DNA of 64,000 nucleotides from assembly GCA_029891345.1 (NCBI GenBank), contig CM056999.1:29916418-29980417 (forward strand), in the 5' to 3' direction. Origin of the DNA: Dryococelus australis. Lineage: Eukaryota > Arthropoda > Insecta > Phasmatodea > Phasmatidae. Below the pieces are notes generated by a model. It saw only the letters and a program-made list of their open reading frames with translations, did no database searches and had not been told where the DNA came from. Position numbers and translations under genes: made by a program. Positions 13,345 to 26,159 of the stretch are shown here, piece by piece. Position 1 is the stretch's first letter, and each line of letters begins with the position of its first letter.

Positions 13345-13849
13345 ACACTAACAGAATACCGACAGCACTAGTGAAAACTGTTGTTTCTAAATAGTAATGA
13401 GTTCCAAGTAGGAGCAGACACAGGTCAGAGACCACTTTGACCTTTGACAATGCGCATAACCCGCAAAACCAAAAGACAAGTGGATGTTTCCTCCTACTTA
13501 AAAATAACTCTTGTCGTTACGCTCCCAGGCCAATCTACTGCATTATGCAAACAACCTCAAAACGTATTGTTACTTCCTGGGGAGTTTCCTAGTGTGGATA
13601 CATCCTGGTTTATTTCCCCAGGGTTGAAGAGGTCTACCTCCTGTTACCAGGGAAAAACAACTTTTTTAAATTCGAACTCGTAGAAAGCACCAGGTATAAT
13701 ATTTCCAGTGTATGATTCAAGGCAGTAGACTCTTGGTAAAACATATTTGATGTAAATAATCTTAAAATCTCAAAACTCCAGTTAACTTCATGTGTACAAA
13801 ATCTTAGAATTTGAATTTCAGTTTGCTTTTATCATAAACTGTTATTTTT
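13345..13849. other. Unassigned spacer between gypsy and Polinton remnants
   Basis: A plus-strand open frame (13444-13683) reads through part of it but has no recognised motif. It may be the edge of the Polinton element or old intron sequence. Confidence 0.3.
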
Positions 13850-14420
13850 TATACATATATGTTATTAAGGTTTCGTCCTTTACATCAATTGGCGCCATTT
13901 TGATTGTTCAATGAAATCTAGAATTATATAACTTTATAATACCAGGCAATATGTTAACACACAAGTACGTACCACATGAAGTTAAATACTTATAAAAAAG
14001 CTGTTTTATCGATTTATGAATCATTCTGCAACGACACATTTCATTCCTGTGTATGTCACATAAAAGTTTACCCAAACTCTCTCATCAACTTTTGGAAATG
14101 TGAATTAAACTATTATGTCCTTCAATCAGTGTGGCGGTAGTTAATTATTCTTACGTCCAAAAAATTTTTCATAGCATGACTAACCCATTTTCCAGACTTA
14201 CTTCTTAATGCCAAACCCCATCCATACTTTGAGTAGACATCGATGACAGTCATAATGACAGGTCAGAAAGGTCATCTTCGAACAAATCATCCATTCCAAG
14301 ACCAAATTACCACCCTTCTCGGGTAACAAACACTTGCGGACACATGGAATTCCTAGGCGGTCTTACAAAACATTATTACAAATAAATATCTGGCCTCTGT
14401 TAACTCCTCGATAATTGACA
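13850..14420 (-). pseudogene. Polinton-type integrase fragment
   Basis: Read from about 14420 downward, several frames give the retrovirus-like integrase core of Polintons: LTVIDVYSKYGW-like sequence with the first Asp near 14240, an H-T-D triplet with the second Asp near 14130, EFYNSHFQKLMREFG-like sequence and a V-A-E with the candidate catalytic Glu near 14030. The C-terminal strand SRFH..IKMAPIDV follows near 13900. Frameshifts and stops occur at several points. The enzyme would insert element DNA into the host genome. The type (related to F54H12.3-like proteins, not to gypsy integrase) is recognised from motif wording and needs a profile search. Confidence 0.7.
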
Positions 14421-14424
14421 ATAG

Positions 14425-14941
14425 TTCATTTGTGTGAGTAGTTTTCACCACCTGTCTTGAGGTGAGAAGTCATTTCTATCTAGATACTAACAAATTCGAG
14501 TTGTTCCAGAAACCAGGGTAATTTTTCCACCGACTTTGTCTTTGAAAAGTCTGCTACCTATAATATCACACAATAAAGATATTTTTGGATTGTCATCATC
14601 GTCTTCCAGACATTTATATACATTTGTTCATAATATACACTCTTTATATTTCCCCAGGTCAGTGTCGTAATATCCGCTAGGAAACTCTTAAATAATAACT
14701 CAAACAATCCTTTGCTCGCATCTTCAGGAAAAAATAAATAACTATGGAATCCCTATGAAACTAAACATTGCCTTGTCTGCGTACACAAAAGTCCTATCAT
14801 GAAGAGGCAACATTACTTTGAAAAAATATATTTATGCATTATTTTGAGAAACTATGTCAAATACAGGTTTCTTCATCTTCAAAGGAGTAGGTTCCAATTT
14901 TATTTCAATATGTATTGTGGCATCCATTCACACTCAGCTAC
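14425..14941 (-). pseudogene. 3' part of the interrupted Polinton ORF
   Basis: Directly left of the LTR element the minus strand continues in frame for 13 codons and then needs frameshifts. Recognisably protein-like pieces include LPLHDRTFVYADKAMFSFIG, a stretch of Asp residues near 14600 and PWFLEQLEFVS near 14490. It ends just before the integrase. Function unknown. Confidence 0.45.
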
Positions 14942-14946
14942 CACAA

Positions 14947-16870
14947 CACTCTTGTGCCATAACTACCCAGCTCACAGCACTTGCATAGGGAGGTAGAAAA
15001 TCTGCCTCTCACAGAACTCAAGAGTAAGCTAGGCAGCACAACACAAGAAGTAAAGCGTGTGGCAAAAACAAGTTGGGACGAGCGTGCAGTATTGGGTTAG
15101 TAAAAGAAAAAGGGAAGGCCGAACCAGTATTCAAAACAGCATAACAAAATTCAAATTAATATGTTCAACTATCAAATTTATAACCTATCACACACATAAG
15201 ACACTTTGTATGCAGTGAAACTATTTTTCATATAGTTTGTAGACTCAGGTTATGAATTTCTATCATAAAAAAGAAATGAAAGCTTTACTTAGGAGGGACA
15301 AAATTTATTAAATTATCTTATTTTCTTTGAGTTGATAGGGTTTCCACATATCTGTCATTCATAATATCTTGTATATAATTTCATTATGTTAACTTGATCT
15401 CAAATACATATAATTAACACTTCTACATCATAGTTGCCAAGTTTTATATTAGATTTTCTTAAATATCGGGATCCCGCGAAAATATTTAAATAATTATTTT
15501 CCTATTTAGTAACGAGGCAAAAATTACCTGCCTCCATCTTGTCGAGCAAAGGATGTGTGAACGGGACAAAGAGTTTTGCAAAAAAAATAAAATAAAATTT
15601 ATTTCTGAAGGTTTCTTGCCAGCGGCATAGACTTTGAACAGATCCTGTGAATTTAAGCGAGTGCAAGATCAGAAGTTAAATAAATAGACACAGAGTCTAA
15701 AAGACAATGTTTCAATGGCAAGGTCTAGATGTTAGTAAAATTTTCCATGCTTAGTAAAATAATATGAATGGTCTGTTTGAAGAATTCAGACTTCGCCCAC
15801 AGCCAGGACGATCCTGGGATGGCCGAAAACTACATTAGAAGGAGGGTGCCACACCTCATTGTGATACTGCGATACAGACACACTCTAAGCTTCATGCCTT
15901 GGGCGGTAGTCGGCGACCACTAAGACAAAGAGTTAATGCACAAAATAAACATTGCACGCAAAAACAAACTAGAAGAAACATTGATGGGAAATATAGCCAA
16001 CAACTTCAACTTACATTTCGCGGTCAAAAGGTAAAATTACCACATAATAGAGGAAATCAAAAGTGATGAGAAAATTTTAAAGACATCCTACATGGCTATC
16101 AAGTCGTGAAGAAAGGAAATGGAACAACCGGAAGTCGTCATGGCCAGGAATCGATTAAGGTAGTCGCACAATCGATATATAATATTATTAAATTATTTGC
16201 TAACATGTGACATTTTATCACATTTAAAAATTTGTAAAATGGAAAACTTTATTAAAAACTGCTTGTTATATACAATAGATAGTTATCTCTCTCTCATTAC
16301 ACAGCATTTCTAAAATTTCTACTTACACGAATTTAACTTTCAAAGATAGTGACAAAATGGTTGGCGACAATAAAATGATTTTACTGAATAAGAAAATGTT
16401 CTCTGCTTAACAGTTTGTTTATCAAAACGAGAAGAATTTAACAGGGTGCCAACAGACATACAAAACTAATTATAGCTGATTTAATTGTACCACTAAACAG
16501 TCATAAGTAATTACGACATGAAAACTTTGCTGGACTCATTTTTTAAAACAGATTCAAACTGAAAATTTCTCAAACAGATTTTTAGAAAAAGGTACACAAA
16601 ATTAATCATATAAAACCTTACGGAATTAGACAAATATATAGAGAAATAGTACCGGATCTCTAGCTAGATACAAGTACAAGAAATTAACCAAACAATTACT
16701 TAATGAGGCTAAGTAAGTGTACTTGACAAAATTACAAAATGAAAAAAAAATTGGCGAAACTGAATACTGAAGTTTTTCCACATAGACCAATTAATATTAC
16801 TCCAAAAAGGAATACACATTATGAAAGTCACAAAAAAAGTAAAATTGAAAGTGTGTACCTAACAAGGCGG
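14947..16870 (-). repeat. 3' LTR of the env-bearing element
   Basis: Direct-repeat partner of the 5' LTR, slightly longer (about 1.92 kb) because of small insertions. The C-rich tract at 16871-16885 (polypurine on the minus strand) touches its inner end, as expected for a 3' LTR. Confidence 0.85.
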
Positions 16871-16886
16871 CTCTCACTCCCCCCTT
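16871..16886 (-). other. Polypurine tract
   Basis: The minus strand reads AAGGGGGGAGTGAGAG immediately before the 3' LTR. This is the expected plus-strand primer for reverse transcription. Confidence 0.65.
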
Positions 16887-16979
16887 AAAACAGAGTCCTG
16901 TGATCCAGGCTCCCAACACAAACCACAAACACATATACCCAAATGCCCTAAATAACAACCTTAAGGGCCAAAAACCAAA

Positions 16980-19000
16980 CTAACTTTCTGTTGAAGTAGA
17001 AGGCTTAGGCAGAGGTACCACAACACATCCCTCTGGGACTACCATAGGTTGAGCCGAAGGGGTGGGAGTGTTTTTTTGGCAGAATTTGGATTTTAACCAA
17101 AATACAATAATACACAAAGAGCAAAACACTGCAATGCAAGATACAATGATAATTATGGCATTTGAATAGGAGGAAGGCTGTGGTGGACGAGGACGTAAGG
17201 GGTCTAGGACATCATGAAAATCAGTTCCCATGGATTAGAAGTTAATAAGGTATTCAATTCCTTAACCAGGGAGTCATTCATGGTAATATTAGGGAGCGAG
17301 AAAGTGTTAACAGGATACAATTTGGAGACAAGTGTAGGAACATGAATCATTGGCAAAGATAAGTTGTAATGAAGTGCTTCATTGATGTAGTCAAAGGTTC
17401 TAAAAAAAAAGGAAAAAAAAAGGACTCATGGTGTCGCAATGGGAGGCATTATTAATCAGAATGGAACCTGACAAGGTCAAGGTAAAAGGAGAAAAGATCT
17501 CAGAGGAGGATCTGCACAGCAAAGTGACATCAATAGAAGAGTTTGAGGCAAATATCCACTGTGAATTAGTTTTGTGCAAAAAGGGGAGTTTAGATTAACT
17601 ACAGACTTGTGACAAAACTCGAAATATGGTTTTCCGGTAAAACAGTTAAATTCACAATTGTCTACATGTGCGTCAAAAAATGGAAAAATCGCCGGACAAA
17701 GGGTGATACCATGGGTTTTGCAATTACTCAAATATCAACTGAGATTTGAAAATAGGCAAGGAACTGGGAAAACATGATATAAGTCAAATAAGCTATCTTT
17801 GTTTGCATGTGAAACATCGATTACAACATTTACCGAACAGTTATAAATTATAGCTTTGACATTACTCAAGCCATAAATCATATACATATTTCCATGAGTG
17901 ACAGGGGCTAACATGTACAAAGGCACTGTAAGGAGTTCCTGGATATGTTTCAAGATTTTTAAGAAAGAATTTGCAATTAACAGGGTAGTACTGAGCTTAC
18001 CATGTACACTGGTCTCAATCGAAATGCGAAGGTCAATGATTTCCAATCTGCATTAGTAAGTGCTTCACTTATGCAGAGTAACATACCATTTAAATCGATG
18101 CGATAGCTCAAAATAATCATACCGTCTAGTGTGTCTCTAAGGGCATAAGAAAGATTACAACACAACATATGGTAGTGTTCCAATTACAATCGACTCAACT
18201 TCTTAATAGCCTATACATAGTATTGTTAATTACTCTATCTTCCAATATTTTTATTAAAATTATTTGATTAGCTACATTGTTTGAAATGCCCTCTTGACTA
18301 TATTGCAAAGAGTTTCGCCATTGTTCCAAAAGAATAAGATCCCCATTATCGAAGGTGCCGAATAAAGTCTTTAAAACTTTCCACTGTGACCAATCAAGGC
18401 TATTCTGGCTCGAGAGGGCAGCAAGGATGTCAATGTTTCTACTTCAGATTTGAAGGAACCAAAGCTATCTTTTAACTGACTAAGAGTTGATTCGAAATTA
18501 TGTTCAAAAAAGGTGTGGTCACCTGGATTCTTGTCTTGTTAACAGACACAATGGAGTTGATCATACCTTGAAGTTCACCACATTCCTCGTCCAAGAAAAC
18601 CAAAACAAAATTCAATACAACGGACTAAGTGTTGTCGGAAAATAGCACATTGTCCTTGCGTTCAAAAATGACACCCTATCTGAAGAGGTGACAGTGACTG
18701 ATGCAACCACAGGGTGGATCACTGCCAGAAGCACAACACAGGGATGGGATATAATGTCCCAACGATAAACAACACTAGAACAAAGAACATGGTATGCTCA
18801 TAGGGAGTAATACCCAAAATTAAAAGATAAAAGTTAGATTCACAGCAAAGCAAAAAGAAAGAATTCCACATAAATCTTCTGGATGAGCTATATGACCCAT
18901 AATTAACCCAAAATCTAAGATTAGACTAACAATCCACAATAGAATAAGAGAACATGAGGAAACTTAAGATTGTCACCAATAAAACTCCAGAATGTAAACC
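16980..19000 (-). pseudogene. env: Envelope-like gene, degraded
   Basis: Downstream of integrase come separated frames at 18183-17977, 18046-17735, 17731-17477 and 17231-16980. They carry spaced Cys residues (KTHGITLCP, NCEFNCFTG, FEFCHKS) and, in the last one, a 23-residue hydrophobic segment (IIIIVSCIAVFCSLCIIVF) followed by a short basic/Pro-rich tail. This is the layout of a membrane-anchored envelope glycoprotein of errantiviruses. Stops and frameshifts separate all parts, so no protein can be made. Identity rests on position, Cys pattern and anchor. Confidence 0.68.
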
Positions 19001-19274
19001 AAAATAGTGCTGGAAAATATTTCACAAAAGTCACTTTCATGTAGTTTGCTTAGGTATTTACAAGAAAGAAAATTCGACCTGGCACACATCTAATTCAATG
19101 TACAGAATCAAATAAACTTAAATTAGTACCTAGAATTTTTTCTGCATTTATATAGCGCACAAATGGAATTGACCTCAAAAAGAACTCGAACCAGTGGGTG
19201 ATCAGGCCTCAGTCAAAATCGAGTCAAGGCCAAAAATTGGCTAAGAGTGTGGATAATGACTCGTTGAGTATTAT

Positions 19275-20321
19275 TTATTTTGGGGGCTGGGCAGCCAAAC
19301 AAATAACATAACGTAAACTAACTAACATAAAATAACATTTAAGGTCGTACGTCCCTAAACCCGTAGGAAACAAACAGATATTATTTCTGAACTGGGGGAT
19401 GAAACATTTAAAAATGTAAGTCATGTGCTCTTGTATATAACTCCCAGAACCAGGGTCAGCAAGACTGGCAGTGACTGGTGTCAAGAAACGTGGGATCTGG
19501 TATGGACCAGTCCACTGGAGAGAGAGTTCTGCCATCCATTTGTCAACTGCCAGCTAACAAGGTGAGCTTTACATAACTAATTCACCAACACGAAATTAAT
19601 TATCAATTTTATAATTACTGTTTTTCACACGACTCTTATAATGTGCTCGTTTGAGGTTTTTGAGGGCAGATGCCCAAACCTGACAGGATGACTTTAGGAT
19701 CATCCAGCAACAAATCGTTCAAGTGCCATAAGTTGGCCAAAGGATTCTTAGATAAGTAAGTAAATTAAAGATTGAAAGATGTAGTTCCATGGGATTCGGA
19801 CTCATGCTTAGCAAAGTTAAAATCCAGGAGAGGTTTTTATCCCAATTTGAATGATCCATCGCATGAAAAGCTATAAGGGCTGAACGGAGGTTTCGGTTGA
19901 AACATTCCGCATGCGAAGGAGGCGGGTTATACGGAGACAGAGTAATATGGCGGATACCATAGGAAAAACACATATCATGGAAAATTTTTGAAGTAAACTG
20001 AGAGCCATTATTAGATACTATGTATGTAGGCACACCAAAATTTTGGAAGACACGTCTTTGTAGGGCATGAACAGTGGAGATGTCATCACCCTTTCTCATA
20101 GGGATGATCACCACAAATTTAGAAAAAGCATCAACACATACTAACAGCATATTATTCCCAAATTTACTCTGAGGGAAAGGGCCAACAAAATCTATAAAGA
20201 GTTTTTCAGTGGGTTTTTCAGCATCTTCTGATGAAAGTAGACCTAAATGGGTGTTTTGAGCTGGTTTGCTTAAGGCACACAACTTGCAGCACTTAACGCA
20301 TTCAGCAATTTCAGAATCCAT
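19275..20321 (-). pseudogene. Integrase of the env-bearing element
   Basis: A 200-codon frame (20321-19719) gives the end of the HHCC zinc domain (CVKCCKLCALSKP), the catalytic core with the first Asp (FIDFVGPFP) and the third acidic residue (HAECFN). The second catalytic Asp is replaced by Asn in VSNNGSQF. The C-terminal domain continues at 19535 with LQWTGPYQIPRFLTPVTASL. The Asn change alone would abolish integration, and the frame is also broken. Confidence 0.88.
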
Positions 20322-20449
20322 GCCTTTCCAGATACAATGTTTTCAAATGGCCTGAATAGTTTTCTTAGTCCCTAAATAGGCACCTAGGGGTTAAGAATGA
20401 AAATAATCAAAAACCATGGACTTGAGATCGGAAGGTCGTACAACACATT

Positions 20450-21020
20450 TTACCTTGTCACTTGACCTACAACACAGGAGACCTTTAGATAAAAAAATAT
20501 GGGTTTTGTTCAATATCAGACTGCAATTAGGTGATAATTTCCTTTAAATCATTATCCTTTTCTTGATGATTTTCAATGTTAGTAAACCCAAAGGGAATTC
20601 AACTAAAATGTTACAATTTGGAAGAACTGAGGTTTCGTTATTAATGTTAGTTTCGTCAAACATCAGAGAGAGTATCAGCTACTATATTTTGTTAGTCTCT
20701 GATGTGCTGTACCCTGAATTACAAAGAGCTCCTAATATCACAACACCCAATTTTACCCAGTTGTTGTGGGTGAGCCACAAGCCACGGCAATGCCTGGTTG
20801 CCAATTTCTAAAAGGAACTCAGGATGTTCAAGTATTGTCTAAATTTATAAATGCTAAAATCAACTGCTAGGCATTCCAGTTCGTAAATAGAAGACTTTCT
20901 TTCCTGGGAAGTGAGAGTATGGGATGCAAAAGATATCGGTTATCGAACACCAACAAACACCTGACACAGGACAGCTCCCACAGCCAGACTGGAAGCATCA
21001 GGCATTCGAAGAACAGGAGG
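20450..21020 (-). pseudogene. RNase H region of the env-bearing element
   Basis: Short minus-strand pieces follow the reverse transcriptase: an A-D-A-S-S-L-A-V-G-A block near 20980, ISFASHTL-like and SIYELECLA-like sequence near 20890, and a D-x-L-S motif near 20680. They are typical of gypsy RNase H but interrupted by stops. Confidence 0.6.
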
Positions 21021-21022
21021 GT

Positions 21023-22126
21023 TCATTTTGTGATTTTTGAGATTGTCAAAAGCCTTTTGTTGCTCTTCTCCTCACACAAATGGTACAGATTTTTACGTAG
21101 ATGGTTAAGTGGTGCAGCTTTCTCTGCCAAATTGGGGATAAACACAATTCCAATAAAACGGGCAATGCCCTTAAAATCCTGAGGCTGTGGAAAATCCCTA
21201 ATACACCCAGTCTGCTCAGGATCAATGGAGACACCTTGAGAAGAAATTTTATGTCCTAAAAAGGAAATTTCCTGAACAGCAAATTTCACCTTGCTGGGGT
21301 TAACCATTAAACCAGCCTTTTTGCAAATGTGAAAGGACTTCCGTTAAATGCTTTAGGTGTTGTTCAAATGACTTGGAGTATATCACCAGGTCATCCAAAT
21401 AGTTGTACACATACCTGAATTTTATATCATGAAAGATTTTGTTTAAAATATGTGTCACACAAAATCTGGTTATTGGTTTGGATTCTTTGAATAATGGAAT
21501 TGGATGAAAAGATGAAAAACAGCATTAAGATCAATGGTGGTGAAAAACTTTACTCTACCAAACCAACGGAAGGCTCAATGAAGTACAGGAAGTAGGGCAG
21601 ACTCAATTTCAATATTCTTGTTAACATTACAGTAATCTATAACTATTCTGTGTTTGTCATTAGGTTTTGGAACCAAAAATGCTGGGACTGCATATTGTGA
21701 AGTGGAAGGCTCCTTGATAAATTAATTCCTGAACCTGTTTTCTTAATATTTCCATTTGGGGAAAGGGGGCAGTCTATATGGGTGGCTAGTGACATACTCT
21801 TTGTCCACGAGCTTTATTTCGTATTCCAGAAGGTCAGTGAGGCCTAACTCTGGAGTAACTACCTTGGGAAAATCACCACAAATTTTTTGGATAGCTAGTC
21901 TCTGTTGGGGCACTAAATGTAAAAAAGGGTAAGTAACCACTTCAGATTCAAGACTAACCTCAAATGAGAGGGATGTACTTTGTTTACAGTTAGTAAAAAT
22001 TATTTTGTCTGCAGGGAAAAAATTAAAGAAGTTTGCCATGCCTGTACATATATAATAAGGCATGTAGAGGCCATGGAATCTGCCCCTAAAATTAAGGGTA
22101 ATCCGAACTTCTCGGAAACTAAGCAA
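21023..22126 (-). pseudogene. pol: Reverse transcriptase fragments
   Basis: The N-terminal part (22126-21743) ends with the template-grip entry KLVDKEYVTSHPYRLPPFP. The palm between 21740 and 21310 is spread over several frames with stops. The thumb/connection (21307-21023) includes VKFAVQEISFLGHKISSQG. No intact YxDD box was read in one frame. Inactive. Confidence 0.75.
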
Positions 22127-22152
22127 TTATGCATCCATGTGAAATGTAAAAT

Positions 22153-22338
22153 TTACAGCTTGAAGGTAGCAGAACACAAAATCGGTAGCACTTGGCTAGA
22201 AGCAGTGTGACACTGGATATTACAAGGCCTACTGTCTTTCACTAATATTAGTTCTTTCAGTTGATTAAAAAGTTGACCAGAGATTATGGTGCGAGCAGAA
22301 CCAGAATCCACCAAAGCATGAACAACCACTGACCCCAA
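22153..22338 (-). pseudogene. Retropepsin fragment
   Basis: The frame contains VVHALVDSGSARTIIS, the D-S-G form of the aspartic protease active site, followed by a decayed second half. In intact elements this protease cuts the polyprotein. Located between gag and reverse transcriptase as expected. Confidence 0.75.
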
Positions 22339-22599
22339 ATTAATATCAACACATGGGGTAGTAACACTTGTAACACCGACAAAATTAGGAAAATTTACCT
22401 GAACGGTACTAAACTGACTTCTTTTTTCACAAAACTAATGAGAACCAAAAATACACTGAAACCAGTGACCAAGGTTGATTGACTGTATCAGGTGAACATT
22501 TAACTGAGAATTCGCTAGATTGCCAGGCATTCGGGAATGAATGCTCACTTTAAATTCCTGCTGGACTTGTTTTATGCTGCGAGAACAGGACACTTGGCA

Positions 22600-23982
22600 A
22601 TAAGGTGACTATTCTTTACAATAAAAGCATGCCCGAGTATCTTTTCCAGAAAACGTCGAGGTGTTATTACTATTCCTAGAAGTACTACCTGACTTTTCAC
22701 TTGTTACTGCAATAACGTCAGTTATGCGTGCCCTAGCTTTTCTGTCAAGAGTAGGTCCTGCCTTTATTGGGCATTTGCCGCAAGATGAGAAATTTTCCCT
22801 TTTATGATCTACATACTTAAAGATTTGTGAATGTATGCACACACTGTTTAATTCTGCAAAATAATTGGGTTTCCCTATGAAAACCAGACGAGAGCGCTCT
22901 TGTGGCTCCAGCCATTCCAAGATTGTATTAACAATATCACTTTGTCACCATCAGGTGCAAAATTGTAGCTGCTTCTTGATGCTGCTTACATATACTGATA
23001 AAGACTCATCATATTTCTGTAACCTATTAAACATACACAACTGCAAGTGGGTAAGTAACCTGTATGAAATAATGGAGAATATCCTCATGATATTGATCGA
23101 TAGTGAAGTGGTGCTGAATAACATGTCTCGTTCTTTCACTCAAAGGACCTTGTATGAAGGGATAAATTATTTCCAATAACTATGTTTCTGGGACTGTGAG
23201 ACTTTGGCACAATTTAACAATAACCTTCAAAAACTCAAAAAATTTAGGGACCCGAAGGTCGACAGTTGCTGGAAAATCCCATACATACTCTCTAGTGGAT
23301 GTGCAATCTTGCCAAAAGGAGGGGTTGCAAAGGGTTGAGGTGTGTGTACAATAGCGGATGATATAAGCAGTGTGGTGGCGAAGGCAGAATTGACAGGAGT
23401 GAGGAATGACATGGTGGGTATGTGGCCAGGAATTGAGGGGCAAACTGAACGTGGAACAGGTTGGTAAATGAGGGGAAATGAGGTTATGGTATTTTGAGCA
23501 GGTGCTAAAAATGAAATGGTGGTGGTTGCAGTGGTGAGGCTACAAGTAGCCAGCTGATCACAAATAGTGGAGACTTGTGTATATTGAGGAGTTTTTTGAG
23601 ACTCAGCACTTTCTAGATTACATACTGCTTCTAGCAAGGTTTGCACCTGTGCAATAACATTTTGCAACGACTGTGTTTGCGTATCAGTAAGCTGATCAGA
23701 GTACAAATTAAGCAGATTGTTTGCCATATTTCTTAAGTGGCACAGGCGACTCTTGAATCGGCGATACTTCACGAGACTTGGGTCCTCTTCAATGTTATAA
23801 TAGGTTTCCTGAAGGGAAATTATATTAGATGCACAAATGCGATACTCACCCTCAACGTTGACTGATGATAGGTACTCAAAATCTAGTTGTACATCAGTAC
23901 CGAGTGCTGCACACAAAGCACTACATGCTGCCATCACTGTACTCTCTGGGAGTTGAACCCCACGAATGGCGCACTCATACAA
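22600..23982 (-). pseudogene. gag: Gag region of the env-bearing element
   Basis: A 251-codon frame from 23982 gives a helical N-terminal part (NMANNLLNLYSDQLTDTQTQ, ALIQ-like repeats) and a Pro/Thr-rich linker. A frameshift near 23340 is needed to follow the capsid-like part (VDLRVPKFFEFLKV), then RLQKYDESLSVYVSSIK near 23000, and finally a Cys-rich segment (ACFYCKE, then two further Cys near 22590) resembling a nucleocapsid knuckle interrupted by a stop. Coat protein role by position. Confidence 0.7.
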
Positions 23983-24283
23983 AATGTGATCACACTATAA
24001 ATATTCTGGTATTATGGAAGCCATGGCAAAAACTTAAGCAAGAGACACAAAAACGGACACAAAATTTTCAAATAAAAGACATAACAAACAATAACCCAAC
24101 ACTCAACGACAACCTAGGTAAACAACACACTAACCACAAAATAAAACACTTAGGTGCATGTGTTTATGTCCAGGCAGCCTTAAAATCCCTAGGTCTATGC
24201 AAAGAAAGGCAAAACATGCAAAAAAGCATGCAAGTGTGCATAAGAATACACATGTACGCACACTCATGTCCAACATCCAGCTC

Positions 24284-24292
24284 CTGCTACCA
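24284..24292 (-). other. Primer binding site, initiator-Met tRNA type
   Basis: The minus strand reads TGGTAGCAG one base after the 5' LTR, followed by GAGC. This matches the 3' end complement of insect initiator methionine tRNA (TGGTAGCAGAGC) with one extra G. tRNA assignment is from general knowledge and short. Confidence 0.55.
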
Positions 24293-24293
24293 A

Positions 24294-26159
24294 CACTTTT
24301 GTGCTATAACTACCCAGCTCACAGCATTTCCACAGGGGGTAGAAAATCTGCCTTTCACTGGACTCAAGAGCAAGCTAGGCATCACAACACAATAAGCAAA
24401 GCGTGCTGCGAAAACAAGTTGGAACGAGTGTGCAGTACTGGGTTAGTAAAAGCAAAAAGGAAGGCCTAACCAGTATACAGAACAGCATAGCAAAATTTAA
24501 ATTAATATGTTCACACATATAAATTATGGAGTCAGGTTATGAATTTCCATGATAAAAATTAGCATTATAAAAATTAATGAAATTTTTACTTCGGAAGGAC
24601 AACTTTTATTAAATTATCTTATTTTCTTTGAGTTGTTAAGGTGTCCACATATGACATTCATAATATATTGTATACAATCTCATTGGGTTAACTTGATCTC
24701 AAATACATATAATTAAAACTTCTACATTATAATTACTGAGTTTTATATTAGATTTTCTTTAATATCGGGATCCCAAGAAAATATTTTAAAAAATCATTTT
24801 CCTCTTTAATAACAAGACAAAAGTTACATGCGGCCATCTTGCCGAACAAAGGATTTGTGAAGGACACAAACAGTTTTGCAAAAAAAAAATATATATTTCC
24901 TTAGTTATTTTCTGAAGGTTTCTTGCCACGAGTATAGAATTTGAACAAATCACACACATTTAAGAGAGTAAAAGTTAAGAAGTTGAATATAGATGCAGAG
25001 TTTCAAAGACAACTTTTCAATGGCGAGGTCTACGTATTAGTAAAATTTTCCATGCTTAGTAAAATAATATGAATGGCCTGTTTGAAGAACTCAGGCTTCG
25101 CCCACAACCAGGACGAAAATTACATCAGAAGGAGGGTGCCACACCCCATTGTGATACTACAATACTCTAAGCTTCATGCCTAGGGCGGTAGTCGGCGACC
25201 ACTATGACAAAGAGTTAATGCAAAAAATAAATATTGCCCGCAAAAAAAACTGGAAGAAACATTTACGGGAAAAATAACCAACAACTTTAACTTACCTTTC
25301 GCGGTCAATATGTAAAATTGCCACATATTAGTGGAAATAAAAAGTGATGAGAAAATTTTAATGATGTCCTACATGGCTATCAAGTCGTGAAGAAAGGAAA
25401 TGGAACATCTGGAAGTCGTCTTGGTCAAGAATCGATTCAGGTAGTCGCACAATCGATATATAACATTATAAAATTATTTACAAACATGTGATATTTTTTC
25501 ATACTTAAAATTTGTAAAATTGAAAACTTTGTAAAAAAAACTGCTCATTACACACAATAGATAGTTGTTTCTCTCTCATTACACAGAATTTATAATATTT
25601 ATATTTACACGAAATTAACTTTCAAAGGTAGTGCCAAAATTGTTGGCAACAATCAAATTATTTTACTGATTAAGAAAATTTTCTCTGCTAAACAGTATGT
25701 TTATCGAAACGAGAAGAATTTAACAGGGTGCCAACGGATATACAAAACTAATTATACCTGATTTAATAATACCACAAAACATAGTCATAGATAATGAAGA
25801 AACGGCAAATATGATGGACTCGTTTTTTTACAGATTCAAACTTAAAATTCCACAAACAGATTTTTAGAAAAAGGTACAGAAAATTAATCATATTAAATCT
25901 TACGGAATTAGACAAATATATAGATAAATAGTACATAATCTATAGCTGGATACAAGTACAAGAAATTAACGAAACAAGTTTTAATGAGGTTAAGTATACT
26001 TACTTGAAAAAATTACAAAATGAAATAAAAAATAAAAAATTGCTGAAACTGAATACTGAAGTTTTGCCACATAGACAAACTAATATTATTCCAGAAAGGA
26101 ATACACATTACGAAAGTCACAAAAAAGGTAATATTGAAAGTGTGTGCCTAATATGTTGG
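24294..26159 (-). repeat. 5' LTR of the env-bearing element
   Basis: Direct-repeat partner of 14947-16870, about 1.87 kb. Shared landmarks in the same order include CTACCCAGCTCACAGCA, ATATCGGGATCCC, GGGCGGTAGTCGGCGACCAC, TCAAGTCGTGAAGAAAGGAA and TTAACAGGGTGCCAAC. Ends were set by loss of similarity and the flanking CACAA; the termini are not the usual TG...CA, so they may be off by several bases. Confidence 0.85.

Larger units (their letters stand above)
14947..26159 (-). mobile_element. Env-bearing LTR retroelement (errantivirus-like), degraded
   Basis: An 11.2-kb insertion is flanked by long direct repeats (5' LTR 26159-24294, 3' LTR 16870-14947 on the minus strand). Between them, in order: primer binding site, gag, protease, reverse transcriptase, RNase H, integrase, env and a polypurine tract. 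A 5-base direct repeat (CACAA on plus) borders it at 14942-14946 and 26160-26164, a candidate target-site duplication. The two LTRs differ at many positions, so the insertion is old, and every ORF is broken. The third gene after integrase, with a membrane anchor near its end, is the mark of insect endogenous retrovirus-like gypsy elements. LTRs of about 1.9 kb are long for this group. Confidence 0.88.
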
